Source: CAZEPT01 sp964626965
GTDB lineage: Bacteria; Patescibacteriota; Minisyncoccia; Phycocordibacterales; UBA9973
Reading direction: 5' to 3'
Length of the DNA: 64,000 bases
NCBI GenBank assembly: GCA_964626965.1
Contig: CAZVHB010000005.1
Span: 14,528 to 78,527, forward strand
The translations under genes and the position numbers were made by a program. Of this stretch, positions 1 to 8,284 are shown piece by piece. Numbering within the stretch: position 1 is the stretch's first letter; the number at the start of each line of letters is the position of its first letter. The notes beneath the pieces are model-generated. The model had not been told where the DNA came from and did no database searches. It saw only the letters and a list, made by a program, of their open reading frames with translations.

Positions 1-381
1 CAGAGCAATATCACTACCTCCCCAGCTTGAAAGGTAAGAAATATATGAATTAATATGAGGTATCAAAAATTCAACGTATAAATTATTCTTTTTAAGAAAT
101 TCAACTAACGTTCCTTGAGAAATACCCCCATATAATTTACCACCAGAAGACTCAAGATAGTAGCGTTGAATTGAAATTTCAGGAACCTCTTTCACTTGAG
201 CAAGTTGCTTAGAAAAATAGGCATCAAATTTTTCATCAATTTTATCAAAACGTTTTTTGAATGCTGCTAAATCAAAATTTTTAGGATTCGATTTTAGGGT
301 AAAATTGAGGTCCTGCTTCTTCTTTTGGAATAATTCCACTGAACCAACATTTTGTAAATAAACTAAATTAGATGTTTCCAT
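1..381 (-). CDS. Unknown protein, N-terminal 127 residues (runs off the window)
   Basis: Open frame from an ATG at 381 down to the first base of the window, so the C-terminus is missing. The visible part begins METSNLVYLQNVGSVELF, is rich in Lys, Phe and Asn, and has a lysine-rich, probably helical stretch at residues 18-60. No signal peptide or membrane helix is seen and I do not recognise a family. It is too short for the six-frame list only because it is cut by the edge. It is transcribed away from the rpsI cluster and separated from it by a strong symmetric terminator at 411-445 and a family 1 repeat element. Confidence 0.6.
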   Translation of the reverse strand, partial: METSNLVYLQNVGSVELFQKKKQDLNFTLKSNPKNFDLAAFKKRFDKIDEKFDAYFSKQLAQVKEVPEISIQRYYLESSGGKLYGGISQGTLVEFLKKNNLYVEFLIPHINSYISYLSSWGGSDIAL

Positions 382-410
382 GATATAATTTTTTCTTACT
401 ATACCACAAA

Positions 411-445
411 ATACAAAAAAAATCCCAAACGGGATTTTTTTGTAT
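411..445. terminator. Symmetric intrinsic terminator
   Basis: Near-perfect palindrome with AATCCC / GGGATT stem core, AAAC loop, and A-run before and T-run after, so it can end transcripts on either strand. It lies between the partial gene at 1-381 and the element downstream of rpsI. Confidence 0.75.
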
Positions 446-463
446 AAATAATATTGAACGTTT

Positions 464-628
464 GTGTCACGAGTTACTAAGTCTGCTCATATGCTTCGCA
501 TATTGTGCGGACATAAGTACTCGCGACCCCACCTCGCGGTTTTTCTTTGGAGTACAAAGAAAAACATCGCTGCGGCCGTCTAAGCGAACAAAAACCCCGT
601 AGAGGGGTTTTTGTTTTAACGCTTAGAC
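464..628 (-). repeat. Family 1 composite palindromic element, copy A (3' of rpsI)
   Basis: Reading from rpsI outward on the minus strand: the last bases of rpsI (620-628) are repeated in inverted form at 578-586 (GTCTAAGCG / CGCTTAGAC), with the rpsI terminator between them; then a hairpin at about 538-566; then a long hairpin at 464-530 whose arms carry GGGGTCGCGAGTACTTATGT and GACTTAGTAACTCGTGAC. The same order and nearly the same sequence occurs after tRNA-Glu (31046-31216) and tRNA-Arg (44238-44403). No protein is encoded in it that I would believe. Confidence 0.85.
587..615 (-). terminator. rpsI terminator
   Basis: Stem AAAAACCCC / GGGGTTTTT with a TCTAC-type loop starting two bases after the rpsI stop codon. 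It is enclosed by the 9-bp inverted repeat of family 1 copy A. Confidence 0.85.
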
Positions 629-1026
629 CATTGTGGAGCTTTTCGAGCTTTTTTCAAACCGAACTTTCGGCGTTCTTTTGCTCGTCCATCTCTTTTAAGC
701 ATTCCTTCTTTTTTGAGATCAGCTTTTGTTTCTTCGTTGTCTTTGACAAGCGCTCGAGCAATACCAAGTTGGATTGCTTCTGCTTGTGAGTGAATACCTC
801 CACCATTTACATGGACAGAGACTTCATACTTGTCAGTTGCACCTGCTACTTTGAAAGCGTTTGTAACTGATTTTTGAAGTTCAAGTGTTGGGAAATATTC
901 TTTCAAAGACTTGTCATTGATGACGTATGTAGTTTTTGAAGCCTCCATGAGTCGTACGCGAGCAGTTGATGTCTTTCTTCGGCCAATTGCTTCAATATAT
1001 TTTTTTGTAGTTTTCTTTGTTTCCAT
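616..1026 (-). CDS. rpsI: 30S ribosomal protein S9 (uS9)
   Basis: Small-subunit protein of the head whose basic C-terminal tail reaches the P-site tRNA. The 136-residue product shows the family pattern: IGRRKTSTARVRL near residue 15, VHVNGGGIHSQAEAIQLGIA in the middle, and the basic end APQWSKR with the conserved terminal SKR. It follows rplM with a 5-nt gap, the usual L13-S9 pair, and closes the ribosomal operon. The start is preceded only by an AT-rich ATAT stretch, with no Shine-Dalgarno sequence. Identity is certain. Confidence 0.97.
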   Translation of the reverse strand: METKKTTKKYIEAIGRRKTSTARVRLMEASKTTYVINDKSLKEYFPTLELQKSVTNAFKVAGATDKYEVSVHVNGGGIHSQAEAIQLGIARALVKDNEETKADLKKEGMLKRDGRAKERRKFGLKKARKAPQWSKR

Positions 1027-1031
1027 ATATT

Positions 1032-1376
1032 TTATTCTGCAATTGTGAGATTCTTGATCACCTTATCTCGTAATTTGTTGATTGGGAGCATACCGTAAAC
1101 TGCTTTTCGAAGTACTTCACCGTATCCTTTTTTCTCAACAACCTTACCCATCTTTTCTTGCTTCAATCCTCCTGGGTATCCACTGTATGAACTGTAAGTC
1201 TTTGTCTTCATCTTAGTTGTAGATATTTTGAGTTTTGAAGCATTGACAACAGAAACTTTATTTCCTGCTACTGTGTTTCTCTCAAAACTTGCACTATCTT
1301 TCCCCATAAGGAGCTTTGCAATGCCACTCGCAGTGCGTCCAAGTGTCTTATCACTTGCGTCTATCGTATAGTTCAT
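1032..1376 (-). CDS. rplM: 50S ribosomal protein L13 (uL13)
   Basis: Early-assembly protein of the large subunit that binds 23S rRNA. The product has the family hallmarks LGRTASGIAKLLMGK near the N-terminus, YSGYPGGLK in the middle and VYGMLPINKLR near the end. At 114 residues it is shorter than the roughly 142 residues of E. coli L13; the loss is spread through loops rather than a truncation at one end, which fits the reduced ribosomes of this bacterial group. It is 3 nt downstream of rplQ and 5 nt upstream of rpsI, so cotranscribed. Confidence 0.96.
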   Translation of the reverse strand: MNYTIDASDKTLGRTASGIAKLLMGKDSASFERNTVAGNKVSVVNASKLKISTTKMKTKTYSSYSGYPGGLKQEKMGKVVEKKGYGEVLRKAVYGMLPINKLRDKVIKNLTIAE

Positions 1377-1379
1377 ATA

Positions 1380-1733
1380 TTACACAAATTGAATTACGGC
1401 CATTTTTGCCCCATCTGATAATCGTGGAGGAAGTTTAACGATTCTGGTATATCCTCCTTTTCGATCTTGGTATTTTACACCGAGATCATCTACTAGTTTC
1501 TTCACTAGTGTTCTTTTGTTATATAAATCTGCTGACAAATCACGTCGGACAGCTACAGTAGGATTCTTAGCTTTGGTAATCATTTTTTCAACATATGGGC
1601 GAAGTTCTTTTGCTTTCGCTTCTGTTGTCATGATTTGTTCTTCTTTGATAAGAGACATAGCAAGACCTTTCATCAAGGCAACTCGCTGGTTTTTCTCTCG
1701 TCCAAATTTTCTTACGTTATTTCCGTGTCTCAT
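1380..1733 (-). CDS. rplQ: 50S ribosomal protein L17 (bL17)
   Basis: Large-subunit protein near the exit-tunnel side. Recognised by the start MRHGNNVRKFGREKNQRVAL and by the block AKELRPYVEKMITKAK; 117 residues is close to the normal core length. The gene follows rpoA with a short gap and precedes rplM, the order normally seen at the end of the alpha operon followed here directly by the L13-S9 pair. Confidence 0.96.
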   Translation of the reverse strand: MRHGNNVRKFGREKNQRVALMKGLAMSLIKEEQIMTTEAKAKELRPYVEKMITKAKNPTVAVRRDLSADLYNKRTLVKKLVDDLGVKYQDRKGGYTRIVKLPPRLSDGAKMAVIQFV

Positions 1734-1752
1734 AATATTTTCTGTTTATTTT

Positions 1753-2748
1753 CTATTTCAACTGAATGTTGAAATCTCCTAATACTTTTTTAATTTCGGC
1801 AATTCCCTTTTCACCAATTCCTTCAATTTCAAGAAGATCATCAGCACGCTTTCGTGCAATACCTCCGATTGTTCGGATGTTTGCATTAGTAAGCGCTTTC
1901 AACGTTCGACCTGTAAGGTCGAGCGTGTCGATACGAGTTTTCAAAACGTCACTCATAGCGTCATCATCTTCATCTTTTGAAGCACTCGCAGATTCTGTTT
2001 CAATCGGGGTAGAAAGAGACTCTGTTTTGTGTTCAATATTAATTGGTTGAAAATCTGTTTTAAATCCTGAAATAGCTTGGAGTTGGATCATCATTGTTTC
2101 GATAGATTTCTCCAAAGCTTCACGTGGTGTCAATGTTCCGTCAGTTTCAATAGTCATGCGGAGTTTGTTGTGGTTTGTTTTATCGCCAACACGCATGTTT
2201 TCTACATCATAGGCAACACGACGGATTGGAGAAAAGAGTGCATCGAGAGCGATAACACCGATTTCAGCTTTTTGTTTGTGGTGAACATCACGAGGAACAA
2301 AACCGAGTCCGTGCTCTACAGTGATTTCAATTTCGAGATTTGCATTTTTAGCAGTAAGTTCACAGAGATATTGGTCACCAGAGAGAACTTCGATTTGACC
2401 AGGAGTTTGGATATCTTTTGCGTACACTTTTTGTGCACCTTTGATAGAGAGTGTTGCTGTTTCTTTTTCTGTACCAACAAGCTTAAAGCGTACTTTTTTG
2501 AGGTTCAAAAGCAAAATAATAACATCTTCTTTCATTCCATCCATTGTAGAAAATTCGTGCTCTACACCATTGATCTTAACTTTTGTGATTCCTGCACCTG
2601 GGATAGACGAAAGAACGATTCTTCTCAAAGAATTCCCGAGTGTGTGCCCATATCCTGGGTACAAGTTTTCGATTTCATACACGCCAAGTGTTCCTTCTTC
2701 TTTTACGATGTGTATTTTAGAAGGCAATAAAATAGATGTTTGAGACAT
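1753..2748 (-). CDS. rpoA: DNA-directed RNA polymerase subunit alpha
   Basis: Alpha subunit that nucleates assembly of core polymerase and touches UP elements and activators. The 331 residues contain the N-terminal dimerisation domain (GYGHTLGNSLRRIVLSSIPG near residue 30), an acidic serine-rich linker around 245-265 (ASASKDEDDDAM), and the C-terminal helix-hairpin-helix domain (TLKALTNANIRTIGGIA, LLEIEGIGEKGIAEIKK). Both domains are intact, so alpha-CTD mediated regulation is possible. It lies between rpsD and rplQ. Confidence 0.98.
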   Translation of the reverse strand: MSQTSILLPSKIHIVKEEGTLGVYEIENLYPGYGHTLGNSLRRIVLSSIPGAGITKVKINGVEHEFSTMDGMKEDVIILLLNLKKVRFKLVGTEKETATLSIKGAQKVYAKDIQTPGQIEVLSGDQYLCELTAKNANLEIEITVEHGLGFVPRDVHHKQKAEIGVIALDALFSPIRRVAYDVENMRVGDKTNHNKLRMTIETDGTLTPREALEKSIETMMIQLQAISGFKTDFQPINIEHKTESLSTPIETESASASKDEDDDAMSDVLKTRIDTLDLTGRTLKALTNANIRTIGGIARKRADDLLEIEGIGEKGIAEIKKVLGDFNIQLK

Positions 2749-2774
2749 ATGTATATATTTTTAACTTTTAAAGT

Positions 2775-3374
2775 TTAACGACTATAGAATTCGAGCACAA
2801 CGCCTACGTCAACAAAATTATCATTACTCTTAGGATGCGCAGTAAGTTTCGCAGAGAGATTTGTATTGTTTACTTCAAGCCATGCAGGTGTACCTTTCGT
2901 ATCTTTATTTTCTTGCAAGATAGCAAAGATTGGACTTGATTTTGAACCATCACGGACAGTGATAGTGTTGCCGATCTTAACAGCTTGAGATGGAATAGTT
3001 GATTTAACACCATTTACAGTAAAATGACCGTGAGCGACAAGTTGTCGTGCATGTCGGCGAGTTTTTGCAAATCCTGCTCGGTAAACCATGTTATCAAGAC
3101 GACTTTCGAGAAGTTCGATAAGCTTGTCATGAATAGTCATTCCTTTTACAGTACTTGCGAGGATTACGTAGTTGCGGAGTTGTTTTTCACTCACACCATA
3201 CCCAAAACGGAGTTTTTGTTTTTCAACAAGTCCAAGACCAAAGTCAGAAAGAGCTTTCTTTCTTTCTCCTCGTCCACGTCGTGCAACACTTTGCGCAAAT
3301 TTTGGACTTTGACATTTTTCGTATATACCTGCACCGAGTCTTCGGCACAATTTAAATTTTTTCTGTAGTTTCAT
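2775..3374 (-). CDS. rpsD: 30S ribosomal protein S4 (uS4)
   Basis: Primary 16S rRNA-binding protein that initiates body assembly. The 199-residue product has the S4 RNA-binding domain around residues 85-150 (LESRLDNMVYRAGFAKTRR followed by ARQLVAHGHFTVNG) and the conserved N-terminal basic region ending in GLVEKQKLRFGYGVSEKQLR. It has Cys at residues 9, 20 but not the full zinc knuckle. Position between rpsK and rpoA is canonical. Confidence 0.97.
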   Translation of the reverse strand: MKLQKKFKLCRRLGAGIYEKCQSPKFAQSVARRGRGERKKALSDFGLGLVEKQKLRFGYGVSEKQLRNYVILASTVKGMTIHDKLIELLESRLDNMVYRAGFAKTRRHARQLVAHGHFTVNGVKSTIPSQAVKIGNTITVRDGSKSSPIFAILQENKDTKGTPAWLEVNNTNLSAKLTAHPKSNDNFVDVGVVLEFYSR

Positions 3375-3377
3375 ATA

Positions 3378-3803
3378 TTATACTCGTCTAGGTTTCTTAG
3401 GTTTTGGACCATTGTGTGGAACAGGAGTTCGGTCTTTAATAGAAGTAATATCAATACCATAAGCCATAAATGAACGGATCACAGATTCACGTCCAGCACC
3501 AACGCCAACAACGATTACATCTGATTCTTTTACACCAATAGCAACAGCTTTTTCACCGAGTGTTTCGCCTATTTTTGAAGCAGCAAATGGAGTTCCTTTT
3601 TTAGCACCTTTAAAACCAAGTGCTCCAGCTGATGACCAAAAAATACTATTTCCTTCTTTGTCAGAAAATACCACCTTAGTGTTATTGAAAGTTGCCTCAA
3701 TGTGCAAAACACCTGAAGTCAGTTTTCTTTTTGTGACACGACTGCCGGCTTTTGATTTACCAGCATCGGTTCCTTTTTGATTTGCAATACGTTTTTTTCC
3801 CAT
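3378..3803 (-). CDS. rpsK: 30S ribosomal protein S11 (uS11)
   Basis: Platform protein near the mRNA exit and the E site. After a basic 27-residue leader the family core is clear: GVLHIEATFNNTKVVFSD, SAGALGFKGAKKGTPFAAS, GVGAGRESVIRSFMAYGI and the C-terminal VPHNGPKPKKPRRV. 141 residues is slightly longer than the usual 125-130 because of the N-terminal extension. It is followed 3 nt later by rpsD. Confidence 0.97.
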   Translation of the reverse strand: MGKKRIANQKGTDAGKSKAGSRVTKRKLTSGVLHIEATFNNTKVVFSDKEGNSIFWSSAGALGFKGAKKGTPFAASKIGETLGEKAVAIGVKESDVIVVGVGAGRESVIRSFMAYGIDITSIKDRTPVPHNGPKPKKPRRV

Positions 3804-3850
3804 TTGGATTTTTATGCTTACTAATTAATTAACACTTTTAAATACTTTTT

Positions 3851-4231
3851 TTATGTCTTAGATTCTTTTCGTCGTCCTGATGCCATTGTTTTTCGTATAT
3901 TTCCACGAACTGTTCGAGAGTTTGTTTTAGTTCTTTGGCCTTTAACTGGCATTTTGCGCATGTGACGTATTCCACGATATGCTTTAATATCTTTGAGACG
4001 TTTTACATTTGCTGCTACTTCTCGTTTCAAGTTTCCTTCTATTTTGAGACTTTCAACGATTTTACGAATAACCGCTTCTTTTTCTTCAGAGAGAGTCTCT
4101 ACTGCTTCGTCATATCCAACACCTGCTTCGTCTAAAATTTTGCGAGCACGTGAAAGACCAATACCGTAGAGTACTGTTAGACCTCGATCTACCTTTTTGT
4201 TGTTTGGGATTGTTATACCTAAAATTCTCAT
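3851..4231 (-). CDS. rpsM: 30S ribosomal protein S13 (uS13)
   Basis: Head protein that forms the intersubunit bridge and contacts the P-site tRNA. The 126 residues start RILGITIPNNKKVDRGLTVL, include the helix-two-turn-helix region IGLSRARKILDEAGV and the conserved GIRHMRKMPVKGQRTKTNSR tail. The gene follows infA with a 105-bp gap. In many bacteria rpmJ (L36) occupies this gap; there is no room for it and no CxxC pattern here. Confidence 0.97.
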   Translation of the reverse strand: MRILGITIPNNKKVDRGLTVLYGIGLSRARKILDEAGVGYDEAVETLSEEKEAVIRKIVESLKIEGNLKREVAANVKRLKDIKAYRGIRHMRKMPVKGQRTKTNSRTVRGNIRKTMASGRRKESKT

Positions 4232-4336
4232 ATAATATAAATAAAACCACGTATAAGACTTGTGATCTTAGACCATGGAAACTTTTAACCGATTGTAGAA
4301 TCTATTATTGCACATCTCTTAAAAAAATGCAATAGT

Positions 4337-4552
4337 TTAGACCCTTCTAGTAATGCGAGCTTTGCCCCCGTAGCTATCTCGTAAAAATTCAACCTTATCA
4401 CCGACGATAACCTTGATTCTATGTAGTCTCATTTTGCCCGCTAAATACGCCAAAACAAGGCTCTCTTGCCCTTCAACCTGAACTCTGAATAATGTGTTCG
4501 GGAGCGCCTCTACGACTACTCCAAATTCTTTCTGTACTTCGCTATCTGCCAT
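4337..4552 (-). CDS. infA: Translation initiation factor IF-1
   Basis: Single OB-fold protein that binds the ribosomal A site during initiation. 71 residues, the normal length, with VVVEALPNTLFRVQVEG, LAYLAGKMRLHRIKVIVGD and the basic C-terminus. Its first 11 nt overlap the end of the upstream membrane-protein gene (4542-5852), so the two are translationally close. A 105-bp stretch without a gene separates it from rpsM. Confidence 0.96.
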   Translation of the reverse strand: MADSEVQKEFGVVVEALPNTLFRVQVEGQESLVLAYLAGKMRLHRIKVIVGDKVEFLRDSYGGKARITRRV

Positions 4553-5852
4553 TCGTGTTTACTATATTAATTCTATTAAATGATTTTGGAATACTGAATA
4601 TCCAAAATGGTTTTATTGAAAGTTCAGCTCCTGCTACCGTATCAGACATACTTGCCATAATGTCAGTAAAATTACTCTTACGGACACCTGTAAGTTTGTC
4701 TTTGATGGTATCAACAGATATAATGCTTTCTTTTTTAACATCACCAGTGAGTGAGACTGAATATGAGTCTTTTCCACCAGTGGCGTCTACTTCTCTACTG
4801 ATAATACTACCTTTTAGAGAACTTAAGTCAAGAGAAGCTGCATTTTCTAAACTCTTGCTCTTTGAAATAAGAAATTTCTTAAAACTATCTTTTTCAAAAA
4901 CAACTTGCTGGATGGTTCCAGAAAATATATTCTGTGCATCTGCTTCTGTTGTAAACTTAGAACTACTCGTATTAAATGTAACAACGCTGAGTCCTGGTAT
5001 ATACAGATAATTTTCTGGTATTTGTTTTTGAACTAGACCATTAAGTTTGTCTGTTAAATCTTTCATGTTCTGAGTATGAGTAGCCTCATTTGTTGAAGAC
5101 GTATAATATACCCCATCAAGCCCACCAGTAAAAGCTGTAGTATTTTTTGCATAGAGCGTGTCATATTTTGCAGTATCCTTCAGAAGAAACACTTTCAATG
5201 TGTCAGGTGCACTATTATAACTCTCTCCAACAGCTGTTGCAGTAACGGTTGCTGTAATAGACCCTGGAACTGTTTTTTTATCTACTATTTGAAAACCAGG
5301 AACAATTACTAATTCATCGAGTGTGTACATATTACCGGTGGAATTCACTAGTCGAGTATTTTTGATCAGTTTCTGTGGAGTTGCACTAAATGAGTTGTAA
5401 AAGGTTACTGTTCCATGTGCTTTTTCTTTTTTTTCAACTTTTTCTGACACCCCACCCACACTTGTAATACTTGAATCAATACTTACTGTCTCGTAAACAA
5501 TAGGACTACTATTTGCACTAAGACTGAGAGTTTCATTGATAGGTATTGTATCAATTTTAGGAGTAACCACAATAGTTGCTTTGGAGAATTTAAAAGAACC
5601 AGCAATGATGAGTATCAAAAATGCAATAACAGCAAAAAACCAAATTCCGGCGGAAGTACTGTTTCTCTGAATAGGACTAGTCGTACTACTTGTGTGCTTG
5701 TGTTTTTTAGGACGTTCAATATATTCAGTTTGTTTTTCGATATAAGAAATTTCTTTTTTTGAAAAAGATGGTACTTCAGCCTTTCCAGATTCTGCTGAAT
5801 GAGCATACTTGGTCAGTGGTTTTATGTCTTTAAAAAAATCTTCTTCTTTCAT
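4542..5852 (-). CDS. Membrane-anchored protein of the type annotated baseplate J-like in CPR bacteria
   Basis: 436 residues. Residues 1-65 are polar and probably cytoplasmic, one membrane helix follows at about 70-88 (IWFFAVIAFLILIIAGSF), and the remaining 345 residues lie outside the membrane. The exported part has the pattern GTVTFYNSFSATPQKLI ... VPGSITATVTATAVGESYN that I associate with proteins labelled baseplate J/gp47-like in Patescibacteria. No phage genes are nearby, so the label should not be read as a prophage. Function is unknown; the topology suggests an envelope or secretion role. It overlaps infA by 11 nt. Confidence 0.7.
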   Translation of the reverse strand: MKEEDFFKDIKPLTKYAHSAESGKAEVPSFSKKEISYIEKQTEYIERPKKHKHTSSTTSPIQRNSTSAGIWFFAVIAFLILIIAGSFKFSKATIVVTPKIDTIPINETLSLSANSSPIVYETVSIDSSITSVGGVSEKVEKKEKAHGTVTFYNSFSATPQKLIKNTRLVNSTGNMYTLDELVIVPGFQIVDKKTVPGSITATVTATAVGESYNSAPDTLKVFLLKDTAKYDTLYAKNTTAFTGGLDGVYYTSSTNEATHTQNMKDLTDKLNGLVQKQIPENYLYIPGLSVVTFNTSSSKFTTEADAQNIFSGTIQQVVFEKDSFKKFLISKSKSLENAASLDLSSLKGSIISREVDATGGKDSYSVSLTGDVKKESIISVDTIKDKLTGVRKSNFTDIMASMSDTVAGAELSIKPFWIFSIPKSFNRINIVNTNGR

Positions 5853-5856
5853 AGTT

Positions 5857-7638
5857 TTATTGTATCACTCCTTTGATTCTACGTACACCCTGTGCAACAC
5901 TTTCTTCTTTCAAAATTTTAAAAGTTCCAATTTCTTTTGTGTTAGTGACGTGAGGACCACCACAAAATTCTTTACTGTAGAAAGTATCGTCACCTTCTTT
6001 GATAACATAGACAGAAACCATATCAGGATATTTTACTCCGAATTCCATTTCTGCTCCTATTTTTTCTGCATCCTCTTTTTTCATTTCAATTTTCTCAACT
6101 GATAAAGCTTTCTGAATTTGTTCATTTACTCGAGCTTCTACTTTCCCTTTTTCTTCGTCAGTGAGCTTGCGGTCGAAATTAAAGTCGATACGTAAACGCT
6201 CTTCTGTAATATTTGAACCCTTTTGATGTATATCAGAACTGACTATTTCTTGAAGCGCTTTTAAAAGCAAATGATGCGCTGTGTGAAGACGAACAGTCTG
6301 TTCGTTTGTATTTGCAAGACCACCTTTAAACATACCAGCTGAAGATGATCGAGATTTCTCTTGGTGTTCTTTCATTTCCGCGTCAAATTTTGCTCGGTCA
6401 ATAGTAATTCCCTTTTCTTGTGCTAATTCTTCAGTAAGTTCAATAGGAAAACCGTAGGTTGTTGCAAGAATAAAGGGGTCGGTACCTTTTTCGAATTCCT
6501 TAAGACCAGATTCCAGAGTTTTACGAAATTTTAATTCTTCATCCTGAATGACAGAAAAAACTTCATCTAATGATTTCAAGTATCCAATACTAGAATAAAC
6601 AGAGTAGAAACTTTCTATGATTTCAGAAAAAACTGACCCTTCAGCCTCTTTAACATACTCACCAGAGTGCATTTGTCTCATTTTTGCTTTTGCACGACGA
6701 AGCAAGCGCCTTAAAATATAACCACGGTCTTTATTCGCAGGTAGTACGCCGTCAGAAATCATCATACAAGCTGTTCTTATGTGATCAGTAACAATGCGAG
6801 CAGATTTTTCATTATACAGATCTTCACTTATTTCTTTAATCTTATTTAGAGTAGTAAGAAGTATGTCCGTATCATACGCAGTCTTTTTTCCTTGCATCAC
6901 TGCAGTCAAACGCTCAAGTCCAGCACCTGTATCAACATTTTTTTGTTTCAACTTACCGATGACTTTTCCATCTTTCTTTTCATATTCCATGAACACATCA
7001 TTCCAGATTTCAATGATAGTTTCTTTGTTGCATTCTTCGATGAATTGTTTTTTTGAAAGTGTTTGGCCGACAAATACACCGTCCATATCATAGAACATTT
7101 CACTACATGGTCCACAAGGGCCATTATCACCAGGACTCCACCAGTTGTCGTCAGCAGGTAACGCATAAATGCGATGTTCTGGAATACCCGAACCATTATT
7201 AAGGTTCATCCAAATAGCTTTGGACTCTTGGTCGTATGGTGCGTTTTCATCACCTTCAAAAATAGTTACAAAAAGACGTGCTGGATCAAGACCAAGTCCT
7301 TCATCTTTTGATGTCAGGAATTCATAACTCCACTTGATTGCTTCGTCTTTGAAATAGTCACCGAGTGACCAATTGCCGAGCATTTCAAAAAAAGAAAAGT
7401 GGCGGTTATCACCGATATCTTCGAGATCTCCAGTACGAACACATTTTTGACAACTTGCGAGCCGTGAACCTTGCGGATGTTTTTCACCCATCAAATACGG
7501 TACGAGTGGTTGCATTCCAGCAGTATTAAAAAGCACAGAAGGATCGTTTAAAGGAACAAGTGGCGCTGAAGGTAAAATAGCATGACCTCTTTTTTTGAAG
7601 AATTCCAAAAATAAACTACGAATTTCGTGTGATTGCAT
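5857..7638 (-). CDS. alaS: Alanine--tRNA ligase, short form without C-Ala domain
   Basis: Charges tRNA-Ala with alanine. From the start at 7638 the protein is about 593 residues: class II catalytic core (FNTAGMQPLVPYL, RNH-type HFSFFEMLGNWSLGDYF), tRNA-recognition region, and editing domain with the zinc-site HTAHH and CGGPH motifs. The usual C-terminal C-Ala region is missing, so the protein is some 280 residues shorter than E. coli AlaRS. The start at 7638 is preferred over the upstream ATG at 7674 because a TATATT box (7646-7651) lies exactly 7 nt before it and the upstream ATG abuts a terminator hairpin. Confidence 0.94.
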   Translation of the reverse strand: MQSHEIRSLFLEFFKKRGHAILPSAPLVPLNDPSVLFNTAGMQPLVPYLMGEKHPQGSRLASCQKCVRTGDLEDIGDNRHFSFFEMLGNWSLGDYFKDEAIKWSYEFLTSKDEGLGLDPARLFVTIFEGDENAPYDQESKAIWMNLNNGSGIPEHRIYALPADDNWWSPGDNGPCGPCSEMFYDMDGVFVGQTLSKKQFIEECNKETIIEIWNDVFMEYEKKDGKVIGKLKQKNVDTGAGLERLTAVMQGKKTAYDTDILLTTLNKIKEISEDLYNEKSARIVTDHIRTACMMISDGVLPANKDRGYILRRLLRRAKAKMRQMHSGEYVKEAEGSVFSEIIESFYSVYSSIGYLKSLDEVFSVIQDEELKFRKTLESGLKEFEKGTDPFILATTYGFPIELTEELAQEKGITIDRAKFDAEMKEHQEKSRSSSAGMFKGGLANTNEQTVRLHTAHHLLLKALQEIVSSDIHQKGSNITEERLRIDFNFDRKLTDEEKGKVEARVNEQIQKALSVEKIEMKKEDAEKIGAEMEFGVKYPDMVSVYVIKEGDDTFYSKEFCGGPHVTNTKEIGTFKILKEESVAQGVRRIKGVIQ

Positions 7639-7674
7639 ACTTAATAATATACAGTATTTAGGTGATTCTGTCAT

Positions 7675-7710
7675 TTATAAAGGGTCGGAGCGCAAAGCAC
7701 TCCGACCCTT
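7675..7710 (-). terminator. Terminator of the MgtC-family gene
   Basis: Stem AGGGTCGGAG / CTCCGACCCT with a 9-nt loop, followed on the minus strand by a short T-rich tract. It lies between the MgtC-like gene and alaS and argues that alaS has its own promoter. Confidence 0.7.
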
Positions 7711-7736
7711 TATCTTACAAACAGAATTTTTTTATA

Positions 7737-8204
7737 CTATTTATTATCATCCTCAAAACCAACAACTTTTTTGATACGTTGTTCAATGAACCAAAGTACG
7801 ATGAATACAAAAAGGACGAGAAGTGTCGCCACAACAGCAAGTGAATAAAGTCCAAACCCACACGCAATACCAATACCAGCTGATATCCAAAGTCCTGCAG
7901 CAGACGTCACACCGAGTAAGTGTTGATGTTGCCAGACCATTACACCACTACCAATGAAACCAACACCAGTAATAATCGCGGCTGGAATATATGCACCATT
8001 AAAGGAAATACCTGGGTACAGTGTCCCGATCATCGTTGAGATAATCACAAAGAGTGCTGCTCCCATTGCTACAAGCGTGTATGTACGCATCGCAACTGTC
8101 TTATGAGCAATAACTCGCTCGGTACCAATAATGAGACCAAGTATCATTGCGACAATTAAACGCAAATAAAGATCAAGCCATTGTGGCGCTAAAAAATGTT
8201 CCAT
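7737..8204 (-). CDS. MgtC/SapB family membrane protein
   Basis: Inner-membrane protein of about 155 residues with four to five hydrophobic helices. It carries the family signature LRLIVAMILGLIIGTERV, RTYTLVAMGAALFVI and GVGFIGSGVMV, followed by TSAAGLWISAGIGIACGFG. MgtC proteins in pathogens inhibit F-type ATP synthase and help survival at low magnesium; the more general role in this group is unknown. The start at 8204 is chosen over an ATG 36 codons upstream because a TATACT box (8211-8216) lies 6 nt before it and the family alignment begins here. Confidence 0.85.
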   Translation of the reverse strand: MEHFLAPQWLDLYLRLIVAMILGLIIGTERVIAHKTVAMRTYTLVAMGAALFVIISTMIGTLYPGISFNGAYIPAAIITGVGFIGSGVMVWQHQHLLGVTSAAGLWISAGIGIACGFGLYSLAVVATLLVLFVFIVLWFIEQRIKKVVGFEDDNK

Positions 8205-8237
8205 AAGTAAAGTATACAAGATTGTGGATTTTGTGTA

Positions 8238-8263
8238 AATAAAAAACCATCTGTTTAGGATGG
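8238..8263 (-). terminator. Terminator downstream of two small unknown genes
   Basis: On the minus strand CCATC / GATGG stem with a 7-nt loop followed by a run of six T. It ends the transcript coming from 8502-8879 and 8285-8470. Confidence 0.65.
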
Positions 8264-8284
8264 AATTTAAATTTTTAAAATTAC

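Noticed and set aside
547..789. 80-codon open frame on the plus strand
   Set aside because: Runs antisense through family 1 copy A and rpsI; a shadow.
4542..5852. Prophage signal from a baseplate J-like protein
   Set aside because: No other phage structural or lysis genes; the label reflects a domain common in CPR membrane proteins.
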